46,813 nucleotides of DNA, taken from assembly GCA_945952105.1 (NCBI GenBank), contig CAMFGZ010000033.1, forward strand, positions 1 through 46,813, given 5' to 3'. The position numbers were made by a program, and so were the translations under genes. The DNA comes from an uncultured Rhodospirillaceae bacterium. GTDB taxonomy: Bacteria; Pseudomonadota; Alphaproteobacteria; Reyranellales; Reyranellaceae. The notes under the pieces are model-generated. The model saw only the letters and a program-made list of their open reading frames with translations. It did no database searches and was not told the DNA's origin. How positions within the stretch are numbered: the first letter of the stretch is position 1; the number at the start of each line of letters is the position of its first letter. Shown here piece after piece: positions 17,338 through 25,926 of the stretch.

Positions 17338-18057
17338 ATGACCCAAGACGACATGCCCGGCACCGTGCGTGCCCTTCTGCGCGGCCTCGACCGGGCTTCG
17401 CTGGCCACCTCCCTGCCGGGCGAGGCGGCCGGCTGGCCCTATGTCTCGCTGGTTCTGGTCGCGGTCGATCACGACCTGACGCCGATCCTGCTGCTGAGCG
17501 ATCTCGCGGAGCATACCAGGGCGATCCAGGCCGACGGCCGTGTTTCCCTGTTGTTCGACGGCACCGCCGGTCTCGACCAGCCGCTGACCGGCCCCCGCGC
17601 GACCGTCGTGGGCCGCGCCGAGCGGACGGAAGACGAGCGACTGAAGGCCCGCTTCCTGGCCCGCCATCCCGACGCTGCGCTGTATGCCGGCTTCAAGGAT
17701 TTCGCTTTCTATCGCGTCGCCGTCGAGCGGGTCCATCTGGTGGGCGGTTTCGGCAAGATCAGGTGGATCGACCGGGCCGAACTGGCGCCGCCGCTGGCTG
17801 CGGGGTTGGCCGACGCTGAACCGGGGATCGTCGACCACATGAACGAGGACCATGGCGATGCCGTTCAGCTCTATGCCGAGAAATTGATCGGCCGGACCGG
17901 CATTGGCTGGAAGATGACCGGCATCGATCCCGAGGGCATCGACCTGCGGCTGGGCGGACAGGTCGCCCGGCTGGATTTCGACGCACCCTTGGGCGCCGCA
18001 GGCGAAGCCCGCCAGATCCTGGTGGCGCTCGTCGGGAAAGCGCGTGCCGCCATTTGA
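17338..18057 (+). CDS. HugZ-like pyridoxamine-phosphate-oxidase-fold protein with DUF2470 domain
   Basis: 239-residue cytoplasmic protein with an N-terminal split-barrel FMN-binding-like domain (about 8-150: SLATSLPGEAAGWPYVSLV, then LLFDGTAG and the GRAERTEDE strand) and a C-terminal DUF2470/heme-binding-type domain with the signature IVDHMNEDHGDAVQLYA. This architecture is that of HugZ/HutZ heme-degrading proteins and of related uncharacterised flavin/heme enzymes. Heme oxygenase activity is plausible but not shown by sequence, and no heme uptake genes are nearby. Start at ATG 17338, weak ribosome site. It separates chvI from pckA, which are direct neighbours in many rhizobia. Confidence 0.85.
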   Translation: MTQDDMPGTVRALLRGLDRASLATSLPGEAAGWPYVSLVLVAVDHDLTPILLLSDLAEHTRAIQADGRVSLLFDGTAGLDQPLTGPRATVVGRAERTEDERLKARFLARHPDAALYAGFKDFAFYRVAVERVHLVGGFGKIRWIDRAELAPPLAAGLADAEPGIVDHMNEDHGDAVQLYAEKLIGRTGIGWKMTGIDPEGIDLRLGGQVARLDFDAPLGAAGEARQILVALVGKARAAI

Positions 18058-18099
18058 GCGGCGGAAAGCGAGCGATATTGATTCCGCGACGCGGCATTC

Positions 18100-18117
18100 A
18101 TTTCGCGGTTGCGAAAT
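18100..18117. promoter_or_regulatory. Perfect dyad upstream of pckA
   Basis: Inverted repeat ATTTCGC-GGTT-GCGAAAT (7-bp arms, 4-base centre), 27 bases upstream of the proposed pckA -35 box and 42 bases after the HugZ-like stop. A second small palindrome, CCGCG-A-CGCGG, lies at 18084-18094. No T-run follows, so a terminator is unlikely; a protein-binding site is more plausible. Regulator unknown; ChvI is the obvious candidate by context only. Confidence 0.45.
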
Positions 18118-18144
18118 CCGATCCACATGATCCTCGGCACTAAC

Positions 18145-18172
18145 TTGTCGCAGGGCCTTGCCACCCTATAGC
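18145..18172 (+). promoter_or_regulatory. Candidate pckA promoter
   Basis: TTGTCG (18145-18150), 16-base spacer, TATAGC (18167-18172), about 70 bases upstream of the pckA start. This is a fair match to a housekeeping promoter. It is followed by an interrupted repeat with arms GCCCT and AGGGC in the presumed leader. Confidence 0.45.
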
Positions 18173-18240
18173 CCTGCCAGTAGCGCATAGGGCAAGAACA
18201 CCTTCGCCATTCGGATTAGCCGGAAAGCAGGAGAAACGCT

Positions 18241-19848
<1,608 letters not shown>

Positions 19849-19866
19849 GGCAACGCGACATCGCTT

Positions 19867-19902
19867 ATGCACGGCGGACATCCTATGATGTCCGCCGCGT
19901 GA
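19867..19902 (+). promoter_or_regulatory. Hairpin and possible 11-codon leader peptide before the cyclase gene
   Basis: A perfect 10-bp stem (CGGCGGACAT 19872-19881, loop CCTATG, ATGTCCGCCG 19888-19897) ends one base before the GTG of the cyclase. The same bases hold a small frame, ATG 19867 to TGA 19900-19902 (MHGGHPMMSAA), whose stop overlaps the cyclase GTG as GTGA. There is no ribosome site between stem and GTG. The hairpin could be a weak pckA terminator, or it could block initiation unless the leader is translated. The hairpin is seen; the leader role is speculation. Confidence 0.4.
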
Positions 19903-21749
19903 GCCCGATTTCCGAGAACCCCCTTCCCGCAGCGGCGGCAGCCCTGCGCCGGACCTGGCGCCTGCCGCTGGTCGCCGCGCTGGCGGTGGCCTTCGTCTCG
20001 CTCTCGCTGATTTCCGGGATCGCCTACATCGTCGTGCTGGCCGGAGCGACCGGCACGGCCGAGCGCCTTCTGGTCGACCGCGCCGCCCGGGTGGTCGATG
20101 GGCAGGTCGCGCTCGTGCGCAGCCGGCTCGATCCGGTGGGCGAGCAACTCGAGCTGATCGCGGGCCTGGCCGCCGCCGGGCGCATCAACATCGAATCGCC
20201 CGTCGACGTCCGCGAGGCGCTGGCGGTCATGATGCAGCAGGTGCCCGCCGTGTCGGCCGTGGGCTTTGCCACGCTCGATCTGCAGCTGCATCGCGCCATG
20301 CGGGCGCCCGATGGGCACATCGAGCGCGAGACGCTCTCGCTCGTCGACATGCCGCAGGGCATGCAGCGCTTCCGCCAGCTCCAGACCTCCCAGCACACCT
20401 TCTGGGGCGCGATGTTCTGGAGCGACTCGATCCAGCAGCCGGTGGTCAACGTCCGCACGCCGGTGCGGCGCATCGACAACGCCTTCATCGGCGGCCTGAT
20501 CGCCACGGTGGCGGTCGGCGATCTCTCCTATCTCATCGATCCCAAGAATGGCGGCGACGGCGGCTTCTTCATCCTCATCGGGCGGGACAAGGTCCTGGCG
20601 GCGCGCCGCCTCATCGACCCGCGGGGGCTGGGCCTTTCCGAGGATCGCCCGCTGCCCACGATCAAGGAGGTCGACGACCCGGTCCTCGCCAAGATCTGGG
20701 ATCCGCCGGTACGCTCGCCGCAGATCGACCGGGCGCTGGGCTCTCTCGGGCATGTCGTCGAATCAGGCGGGCGGCGCTGGGTGTTCGTCTATCGCGAGCT
20801 GAAGCGCTTCGGGCCCGATCCCTGGCTGATCGGCCAGTATTACCCGATCGAGGATGCGACCAGCGATCTCGACCGGCTTACCAACGGCGCCATCGTCGGC
20901 GCGATCACGCTGGCCGTCGCGGCGCTGCTGGCGCTGCTCATGGGACTGAGCATGGCGCGCTCGATCCGCACGCTGACCTCGGCCGCCGAGTCGATCGAGC
21001 ATCTCAAGTTCGACCAGCCGTTCCATCGCCGCTCGCGTCTGCGCGAGATCGACGATGCCGGCCACAGTCTCGACAAGGCGCGCGGTGCCCTGAAATGGTT
21101 CGGCGCCTACGTCCCGCATCGGCTGGTCTTCCGTTTGATGGAGCTCGGCGAGGACGCCGTGGCGTCGCGCCGCCGCATCGTCACGGTGATGTTCACCGAC
21201 ATCGTGGGCTTCACGCCGCAGGCCGAGGATCTGCCGGAGCAGGAAACGGCCGAGATGCTCAACCATCATTTCGCGCTGCTGGGCGCCTGCATCGAGAACG
21301 ACCAGGGCGTGATCGACAAGTATATCGGCGACTGCGTGATGGCCGTGTGGGGCGGCCTCTCCAAGATGGAGGACCATGCCGACCACGCGGTGCACGCCGC
21401 GCTCGAGATGGGCCGCGTCGTGCGGGAGGACAATCGCCAGCGCATTGCCGCGGGACAGCTTCCGGTGCGCCTGCGCATCGGGCTGCACTCGGGGCCGGTG
21501 GTCGTCGGCAACATCGGTGCGCCGGGCAGGGTCAACTACACGGTCGTCGGCGATACGGTGAACGTGGCGCAGCGCTTCGAGCAACTCGGCAAGGAGTTCA
21601 TGCGCGACGACGAGGAAGTGATCGTGCTGGCGAGCGGCGACACGATCGAGGCGATGAAGCATCCGGAAGTGCTGGGCGAACTGCCGACGCCGGAATTGCG
21701 GCATGTGAAGGGCAGGGACGAGCCGGAGCAGGTCTATCGCCTGATGTGA
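19899..21749 (+). CDS. Membrane-bound class III adenylate/guanylate cyclase with extracytoplasmic sensor and HAMP
   Basis: Signalling enzyme of 616 residues that probably makes cAMP. Order: cytoplasmic N-tail, membrane helix (about 22-47), periplasmic sensor region (about 50-325, Cache-like by position; includes QPVVNVRTPVRRIDNAFIGG), second helix (about 330-350), HAMP (about 350-400), class III catalytic domain (about 425-600). Metal aspartates are Asp434 (FTDIVGFT) and Asp478 (YIGD); Lys474 is at the adenine-selecting position, and NYTVVGDTVNVAQR supplies the transition-state region. The start is taken as GTG 19899 because the open frame further upstream lies inside pckA; no good ribosome site is present (see the hairpin/leader entry). 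No cAMP receptor gene is in the window, and the ligand is unknown. Confidence 0.88.
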   Translation: MSPISENPLPAAAAALRRTWRLPLVAALAVAFVSLSLISGIAYIVVLAGATGTAERLLVDRAARVVDGQVALVRSRLDPVGEQLELIAGLAAAGRINIESPVDVREALAVMMQQVPAVSAVGFATLDLQLHRAMRAPDGHIERETLSLVDMPQGMQRFRQLQTSQHTFWGAMFWSDSIQQPVVNVRTPVRRIDNAFIGGLIATVAVGDLSYLIDPKNGGDGGFFILIGRDKVLAARRLIDPRGLGLSEDRPLPTIKEVDDPVLAKIWDPPVRSPQIDRALGSLGHVVESGGRRWVFVYRELKRFGPDPWLIGQYYPIEDATSDLDRLTNGAIVGAITLAVAALLALLMGLSMARSIRTLTSAAESIEHLKFDQPFHRRSRLREIDDAGHSLDKARGALKWFGAYVPHRLVFRLMELGEDAVASRRRIVTVMFTDIVGFTPQAEDLPEQETAEMLNHHFALLGACIENDQGVIDKYIGDCVMAVWGGLSKMEDHADHAVHAALEMGRVVREDNRQRIAAGQLPVRLRIGLHSGPVVVGNIGAPGRVNYTVVGDTVNVAQRFEQLGKEFMRDDEEVIVLASGDTIEAMKHPEVLGELPTPELRHVKGRDEPEQVYRLM

Positions 21750-21834
21750 GCGGCCACGCGCTGGACGGGATACGGTCTTCGCCGGTACTGTGCGGCCCTC
21801 CTCTCCGTTGGCATTTTCAGGGAACGAGCAGCAC

Positions 21835-23004
21835 ATGGAACGACGCAAACTTCTTGCATTGTCGACGGCCGTGCTGGCCCTTGCGCCCTTCCATGCCGTG
21901 CTCGCCCAGGATTCGAACAAGCCGTTCACCAGCGAGCAGCTCGACCAGCTGCTGGCGCCGATCGCGCTCTATCCGGATGCGCTCCTCGCGCAGGTGCTCA
22001 TGGGTGCGACCTATCCGCTGGAGATCGTCGAGGCGGCGCGCTGGTCGCAGGCCAATCCAAACCTCAAGGGCGATGCCGCCGTTGCCGCGGTCAAGGACAA
22101 GAGCTGGGACGTCAGCGTGAAGTCGCTGACCGCCTTCCCGCAGACGTTGCAGATGATGAGTAACCAGCTCGACTGGACCCAGAAGGTCGGCGACGCGATG
22201 ATCGGCCAGCAGAAGGACGTGGCGGCGTCGGTCCAGCGGCTGCGCGCCAAGGCCGAGGCGGCCGGCAACCTGAAGTCGACGCCGCAGCAGAAGGTGACGA
22301 CCCAGTCGAGCGGCGGCGCCAATGCGATCGTGATCGAGCCGGCGAACCCGGAAGTCATGTACGTGCCGTACTACAACCCGGCCTGGGCCTACGGGACGTG
22401 GCCGTATCCGGCCTATCCGCCACCCTATTATCCGCCGCCGCCCAATTACGGAGCGGCGCTGATGTCCGGCATGATGTTCGGCCTGGGCGTCGCGGCAGGT
22501 GCTGCGATGTTCGGCGGCTGGCACTGGGGCTACAGCGGCGGTGGCTGGGGCAACAGCTACACGACGGTGAACGTGAACCGCGCGACCAGCATCAGCGCGA
22601 ACAACTTCAACGCCGACCGCTACCGCAATGGCCAGTGGAATCACGATCCGGCGCATCGCGACGGCGTGCCGTACCGCACCCCGGCCGAGCGCCAGGAGTT
22701 CGGCCAGCATCGCCCCGACGCCCAGCAGCGCGAGCAGTTCCGCGGACAACTCGACGGTCGTGGCAACTACACGCAGCGCCCGGGCGAGAATCGTCCCGCC
22801 GTCGAAAACCGGCCGGCGGAGAATCGCGGCTTGGACGACCGGTTCGGCGGCGATCGCGGGGCGTTCGGCGACATCAACCGCGGCAGCAGCGGCGCCAGCC
22901 GCGACTTCGACCGAGGCAGCCAGTCCTGGGGCAACCGGAGCTGGGGCGGCGGCGGGGAGCATTTCGGCGGTGGCGGCGGCAGGTTCGGGGGAGGACGGCG
23001 ATGA
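21835..23004 (+). CDS. DUF3300 exported protein
   Basis: 389-residue protein with a Sec signal peptide (about 1-25, MERRKLLALSTAVLALAP with cleavage near AVLAQ). The mature N-terminal half carries the DUF3300 signature: LLAPIALYPDALLAQVLMGATYP, then VKSLTAFPQTLQMM and NQLDWTQKVGDAM. The middle has VMYVPYYNPAWAYGTWPYP and a proline/tyrosine-rich stretch, and the last 130 residues are low-complexity Gly/Arg/Asn/Gln, ending in a glycine-rich tail. Start ATG 21835 is preceded by AGGGAA. Biochemical role unknown; DUF3300 genes often stand next to DUF2950 genes, as here, where the two overlap by four bases (ATGA). Envelope location is inferred from the signal peptide. Confidence 0.88.
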   Translation: MERRKLLALSTAVLALAPFHAVLAQDSNKPFTSEQLDQLLAPIALYPDALLAQVLMGATYPLEIVEAARWSQANPNLKGDAAVAAVKDKSWDVSVKSLTAFPQTLQMMSNQLDWTQKVGDAMIGQQKDVAASVQRLRAKAEAAGNLKSTPQQKVTTQSSGGANAIVIEPANPEVMYVPYYNPAWAYGTWPYPAYPPPYYPPPPNYGAALMSGMMFGLGVAAGAAMFGGWHWGYSGGGWGNSYTTVNVNRATSISANNFNADRYRNGQWNHDPAHRDGVPYRTPAERQEFGQHRPDAQQREQFRGQLDGRGNYTQRPGENRPAVENRPAENRGLDDRFGGDRGAFGDINRGSSGASRDFDRGSQSWGNRSWGGGGEHFGGGGGRFGGGRR

Positions 23005-23942
23005 GCGGCTCGATGTTCCGGAGCGGACTCCTCGCCCTTGCCGTGCTGGCGGGATCCGCCGGCGGCGTGCTCGCCCAGCAGGCCGCTCCCCCGGCGACCC
23101 AGCAGGCCGCGAAGCTGCAGGGCTTCCCGACCGCCGAAGCGGCCGCCAACGCGTTCACCGACGCCGTGCGCAAGACCGACACCAAGGCCCTGGGCGAGCT
23201 GCTCGGGCCGGAATGGCGCGAGTTCGTGCCGACCACGACCGCGCAGGTCCAGGCGCGCCGGGCGGCCTATCTCGCCGCCTGGGACGAAGGTCACGAAGTC
23301 AAGGTTTCGGGCGACAAGGCGACGATCGTGGCCGGCAAGGCCGGCTGGACTCTGCCCATTCCGATCGTGAAGGACGGCGCGGAATGGCGCTTCGATACGG
23401 TGGCGGGCTGGCGCGAGATGCGCCTCCGCCAGATCGGCCATGATGAAGGTTCGGTCATCCAGACGATGCTGGCCATCGTCGATGCCCAGCGCGACTACGT
23501 GGCGCTCGATCCGATGAAGTCCGGCTCGCCGGTCTATGCCCGCCGCCTGCTCAGCTCGCCCGGCAGCAAGAACGGCCTGTACTGGGAGACCAAGCCTGGC
23601 GAGCCCCAGAGCCCGCTGGGACCGGCGGTCGCTCGTGCCCAGGTCGACGGCAACTCGCCGGACGGTCACTACGGCTACTACTTCCGCCTGCTCTATGCGC
23701 AGGGGCCTGCGGCGCCCGGAGGCGCCCGCGACTACATCGTGAACGGGCGCATGATCGGCGGCTTCGCCGCCATCGCCTGGCCCGTGCGCTACGGCGTGAC
23801 CGGCGTGATGACCTTCATCGTCGACTACAAGGGCGAGGTCTATCAGCAGGATCTCGGCCCCGACACGGCGCAGCGCGCCGGGATGATGACAACCTTCAAT
23901 CCTGATAAGGGTTGGGTGAAAGCGGACATGACGCCTCCGTGA
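23001..23942 (+). CDS. DUF2950 exported protein
   Basis: 313-residue protein with a signal peptide (MSGSMFRSGLLALAVLAGSAGGVLAQ, cleavage about residue 26). The mature part has the DUF2950 pattern: FPTAEAAANAFTDAVRKTD, an aromatic-rich core with QRDYVALDP and KNGLYWET, then HYGYYFRLLYAQGP and YGVTGVMTFIVDYKGEVYQQDLG near the end. Function is unknown for the family. The ATG overlaps the DUF3300 stop, so the two are translationally coupled, suggesting a shared envelope task. The stop codon lies in the loop of a perfect 8-bp hairpin. Confidence 0.88.
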   Translation: MSGSMFRSGLLALAVLAGSAGGVLAQQAAPPATQQAAKLQGFPTAEAAANAFTDAVRKTDTKALGELLGPEWREFVPTTTAQVQARRAAYLAAWDEGHEVKVSGDKATIVAGKAGWTLPIPIVKDGAEWRFDTVAGWREMRLRQIGHDEGSVIQTMLAIVDAQRDYVALDPMKSGSPVYARRLLSSPGSKNGLYWETKPGEPQSPLGPAVARAQVDGNSPDGHYGYYFRLLYAQGPAAPGGARDYIVNGRMIGGFAAIAWPVRYGVTGVMTFIVDYKGEVYQQDLGPDTAQRAGMMTTFNPDKGWVKADMTPP

Positions 23943-23951
23943 GGGAGGCGT
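23931..23951 (+). other. Hairpin around the DUF2950 stop codon
   Basis: Perfect 8-bp stem ACGCCTCC / GGAGGCGT with loop GTGAG; the TGA stop of the DUF2950 gene (23940-23942) is in the loop. There is no T-run after it, so it is not a good intrinsic terminator. It may stabilise the upstream message or lower expression of the small genes downstream. Confidence 0.45.
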
Positions 23952-23972
23952 GCTTAGGGGGAGATTAGAGTG

Positions 23973-24194
23973 ATGAAGACCAAGGTCCTGACGCTGCTCC
24001 TCGCAGCGGGCTTCCTGGGCGGCTGCAACATGAACAACCTGTCGGACGGCCAGACCGGCGCGCTGGTCGGCGCGGCGGCCGGTACCGGCATCGGCCTGGC
24101 GACCGGCGGCAGCTTCGGCGCGGTGGTCGGCGCGGGCCTGATCGGCGGCGCGGTCGGCTATCTCGGCGGCACCGCCATCGGCAACAGCAAGTAA
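23973..24194 (+). CDS. Small glycine-zipper lipoprotein
   Basis: 73-residue protein. A hydrophobic lead MKTKVLTLLLAAGFLGGC ends in a lipobox-like L-G-G-C, so it may be lipid-anchored at Cys18. The rest is a glycine-zipper repeat (GALVGAAAGTGIGLATGG, then GAVVGAGLIGGAVGYLGG), the Gly-xxx-Gly pattern of small outer-membrane or membrane-associated proteins. Start ATG 23973 is preferred over the adjacent GTG at 23970; GGGGGAG lies 9 bases upstream. No enzyme motif. It lies between DUF2950 and the HdeA-like gene on the same strand and is probably part of the same envelope module. Confidence 0.8.
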   Translation: MKTKVLTLLLAAGFLGGCNMNNLSDGQTGALVGAAAGTGIGLATGGSFGAVVGAGLIGGAVGYLGGTAIGNSK

Positions 24195-24204
24195 GGGGAC
24201 CGGC

Positions 24205-24558
24205 ATGACCTCCAGGCTTTTCCTCGCCCTCGCAGGCCTCGGCGCGCTCGCCACCGTTTCGGTCTCCGCCCAGGCCCAGGCTCCGGCCGCGACGGCGCCG
24301 CTCAGCTTCGACACGGCCGCCTACGTCACCTGCCGCGAGGCGCATGCGATGAACCCGGAAGCCCGCAAGGCGCTGGCCATCTTCCTCGCCGAGCATTCGG
24401 CGCGCGTGCGCGGCGTGATGATCCCCGACGGCGAGCAGGGCGCCCAGCTCGCCCATCTGGTGCGCGGCGGCTGCACCCTGTCGCCGGACGCCTACCTGTT
24501 CACGGTCATCGACCGCGCGGTCGTGGCCGAAAGCTCCAAGCTGCCGAAGCGCCGCTAG
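24205..24558 (+). CDS. HdeA/HdeB-like small periplasmic protein
   Basis: 117-residue protein with a signal peptide (about 1-25, ending VSAQAQA). The mature domain has two cysteines, Cys43 in YVTCREA and Cys90 in VRGGCTL, and a helix pattern (FLAEHSARVRGVMIPDGEQG) resembling the HdeA/HdeB-type periplasmic chaperone fold with a single disulfide. The match is by pattern and moderate. GTAAGGGG, which includes the upstream stop codon, gives a good ribosome site; only 10 bases separate it from the glycine-zipper gene. If HdeA-like, it would protect periplasmic proteins at low pH, consistent with the acid-responsive ChvG/ChvI genes 7 kb away, but that link is inference. Confidence 0.65.
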   Translation: MTSRLFLALAGLGALATVSVSAQAQAPAATAPLSFDTAAYVTCREAHAMNPEARKALAIFLAEHSARVRGVMIPDGEQGAQLAHLVRGGCTLSPDAYLFTVIDRAVVAESSKLPKRR

Positions 24559-24559
24559 C

Positions 24560-25177
24560 TCAGGTCAGCTTGATCATGACGTGCCTGGCGTAAGCCGGGC
24601 GCGCCATCAGCCGCTCGTACCACGCCCGGACATTCTTCAGGTCCGGGCGTTCTATTTCCAGCGCATACCAGCGATGGATGAAGCAGCCGACCGGGATGTC
24701 GCCGATCGTGAAATGGTCGCCCGCGACGTAGCGCTTGCCCGCAAGCCATCCGTCGAGCCGGCCGAACAGCCGGCCGGCCTCGGCGGCGGCCTTGCCGATA
24801 GCCGCCATGTCGCGCTTCTCCGGCGGTGTGCGGATCAGGCCCCAGAAGGCGATGCGCATCGGCTCGGCGATGGTGCTGAGCTGCCAGTCCATCCAGCGGT
24901 CGGCCTCGCTGCGCTGCCCGGGGTCGGTCGGCCACAGCGAGCCCGCGGCATACTTGGCCGCGAGATAGCGCACCGCCGAATTGCTCTCCCAGATGATGCG
25001 GCCGCCATCGTCGATGGTCGGCACGACGCCGTTCGGGTTCATGTCGAGATACCATTTCTGGTCGTTGCCGCCGAACGCTCCGCCGACATCGGTGCGCTCG
25101 TACTTCACGCCGCATTCGTCGGCGCACCACAGCACCTTCATCACGTTGATCGAATTGGCGCGGCCCCAGATCTTCAT
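24560..25177 (-). CDS. Glutathione S-transferase family protein
   Basis: 205-residue cytoplasmic GST. The thioredoxin-like N-domain begins MKIWGRANSINVMKVLWCADE, with a Ser/Asn glutathione-site region, the cis-proline NPNGVVPTIDD and the gamma-glutamyl site ESNSAVRYLAAKY; the helical C-domain has FTIGDIPVGCFIHRWY with the conserved N-capping Asp. Start ATG 25177 has GGGAG about 10 bases upstream; the open frame before it does not resemble GST. Substrate unknown. It follows the unrecognised exported protein by 19 bases and is the last gene of the polA transcript direction. Its end is one base from the convergent HdeA-like gene. Confidence 0.9.
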   Translation of the reverse strand: MKIWGRANSINVMKVLWCADECGVKYERTDVGGAFGGNDQKWYLDMNPNGVVPTIDDGGRIIWESNSAVRYLAAKYAAGSLWPTDPGQRSEADRWMDWQLSTIAEPMRIAFWGLIRTPPEKRDMAAIGKAAAEAGRLFGRLDGWLAGKRYVAGDHFTIGDIPVGCFIHRWYALEIERPDLKNVRAWYERLMARPAYARHVMIKLT

Positions 25178-25196
25178 GACATCACTCTCCCTAAAT

Positions 25197-25916
25197 TCAG
25201 CATTCCCATTCCGGCTTCCCGTCGACGATGCGCAACACCTGCTTGGCATTGGGATCGTCGGCGTTGGACTGTGATTTGCCAGTAAATGCCACTCGCTCGT
25301 CATCAAGCCAGACCGGATCGGGCCTGATCAAATCGTACCGGCCGGCGCCCGGACAGGCGGGCTTGCTCGCCACCTCAAGAACGCGCGGGGGGGCGGCTTT
25401 CAGATCGATCAACTCCATTGGGTTACCGATGAGCGGGCTGGCCTCCCAGGCGATCGCGTATTGGCCCGACGGAGAGAGTGTGGGCGGTGCCGAGACTTTT
25501 GTCACACCGCCGTCGCGGGCGGAAATGAGATAGGCCTGTCTTGCCTCATGCATGGAGACGTCGACGACGTAGAGACGATGCTTTGGCCACCATGCGATCA
25601 GCTTGTGACTCCGGCAAACCTCCGGCGGCAGACAAGGGCCGGGAATGTCGACGATTTGCACCGATCGACCTCCGTCGAGCTGCAAATGCAGGCTGGTGGA
25701 AGTGCGGAAAGCTCGATCAGGCAGCCCGGCAACCACTTGTGCGTCGCTGCCAGCAGTTTGCATGAACTGTGGAATCTGCTCGCAACACGGGAAGCTCTCC
25801 GCCAGCACGATCGATCCCCACACCGGTTCCGCCGGCATCTTCGTTGGCGACTGGGCGACTGCATTCAGTGCAATGCCCGCCGCGAGAACAGCCGAAGCGG
25901 CGAGGACCGCGCGCAT
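25197..25916 (-). CDS. Exported protein of unknown function
   Basis: 239-residue protein that I do not recognise. MRAVLAASAVLAAGIALNAVAQ is a clear signal peptide. The mature part has six cysteines (a PCCEQ pair, GPCLPPEVC, PACPG and the C-terminal residue of PEWEC), suggesting disulfides in the periplasm, and short beta-strand-like repeats (SARDGGVTKVSAPPTLSPSGQYAIAW, broken here after 20: the segment runs about residues 133-158), reminiscent of a propeller blade. Start at ATG 25916 is ten bases after the polA stop, with a weak ribosome site. Its neighbours, polA and a GST, give no functional hint. Confidence 0.6.
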   Translation of the reverse strand: MRAVLAASAVLAAGIALNAVAQSPTKMPAEPVWGSIVLAESFPCCEQIPQFMQTAGSDAQVVAGLPDRAFRTSTSLHLQLDGGRSVQIVDIPGPCLPPEVCRSHKLIAWWPKHRLYVVDVSMHEARQAYLISARDGGVTKVSAPPTLSPSGQYAIAWEASPLIGNPMELIDLKAAPPRVLEVASKPACPGAGRYDLIRPDPVWLDDERVAFTGKSQSNADDPNAKQVLRIVDGKPEWEC

Positions 25917-25926
25917 CGACCGCCAC

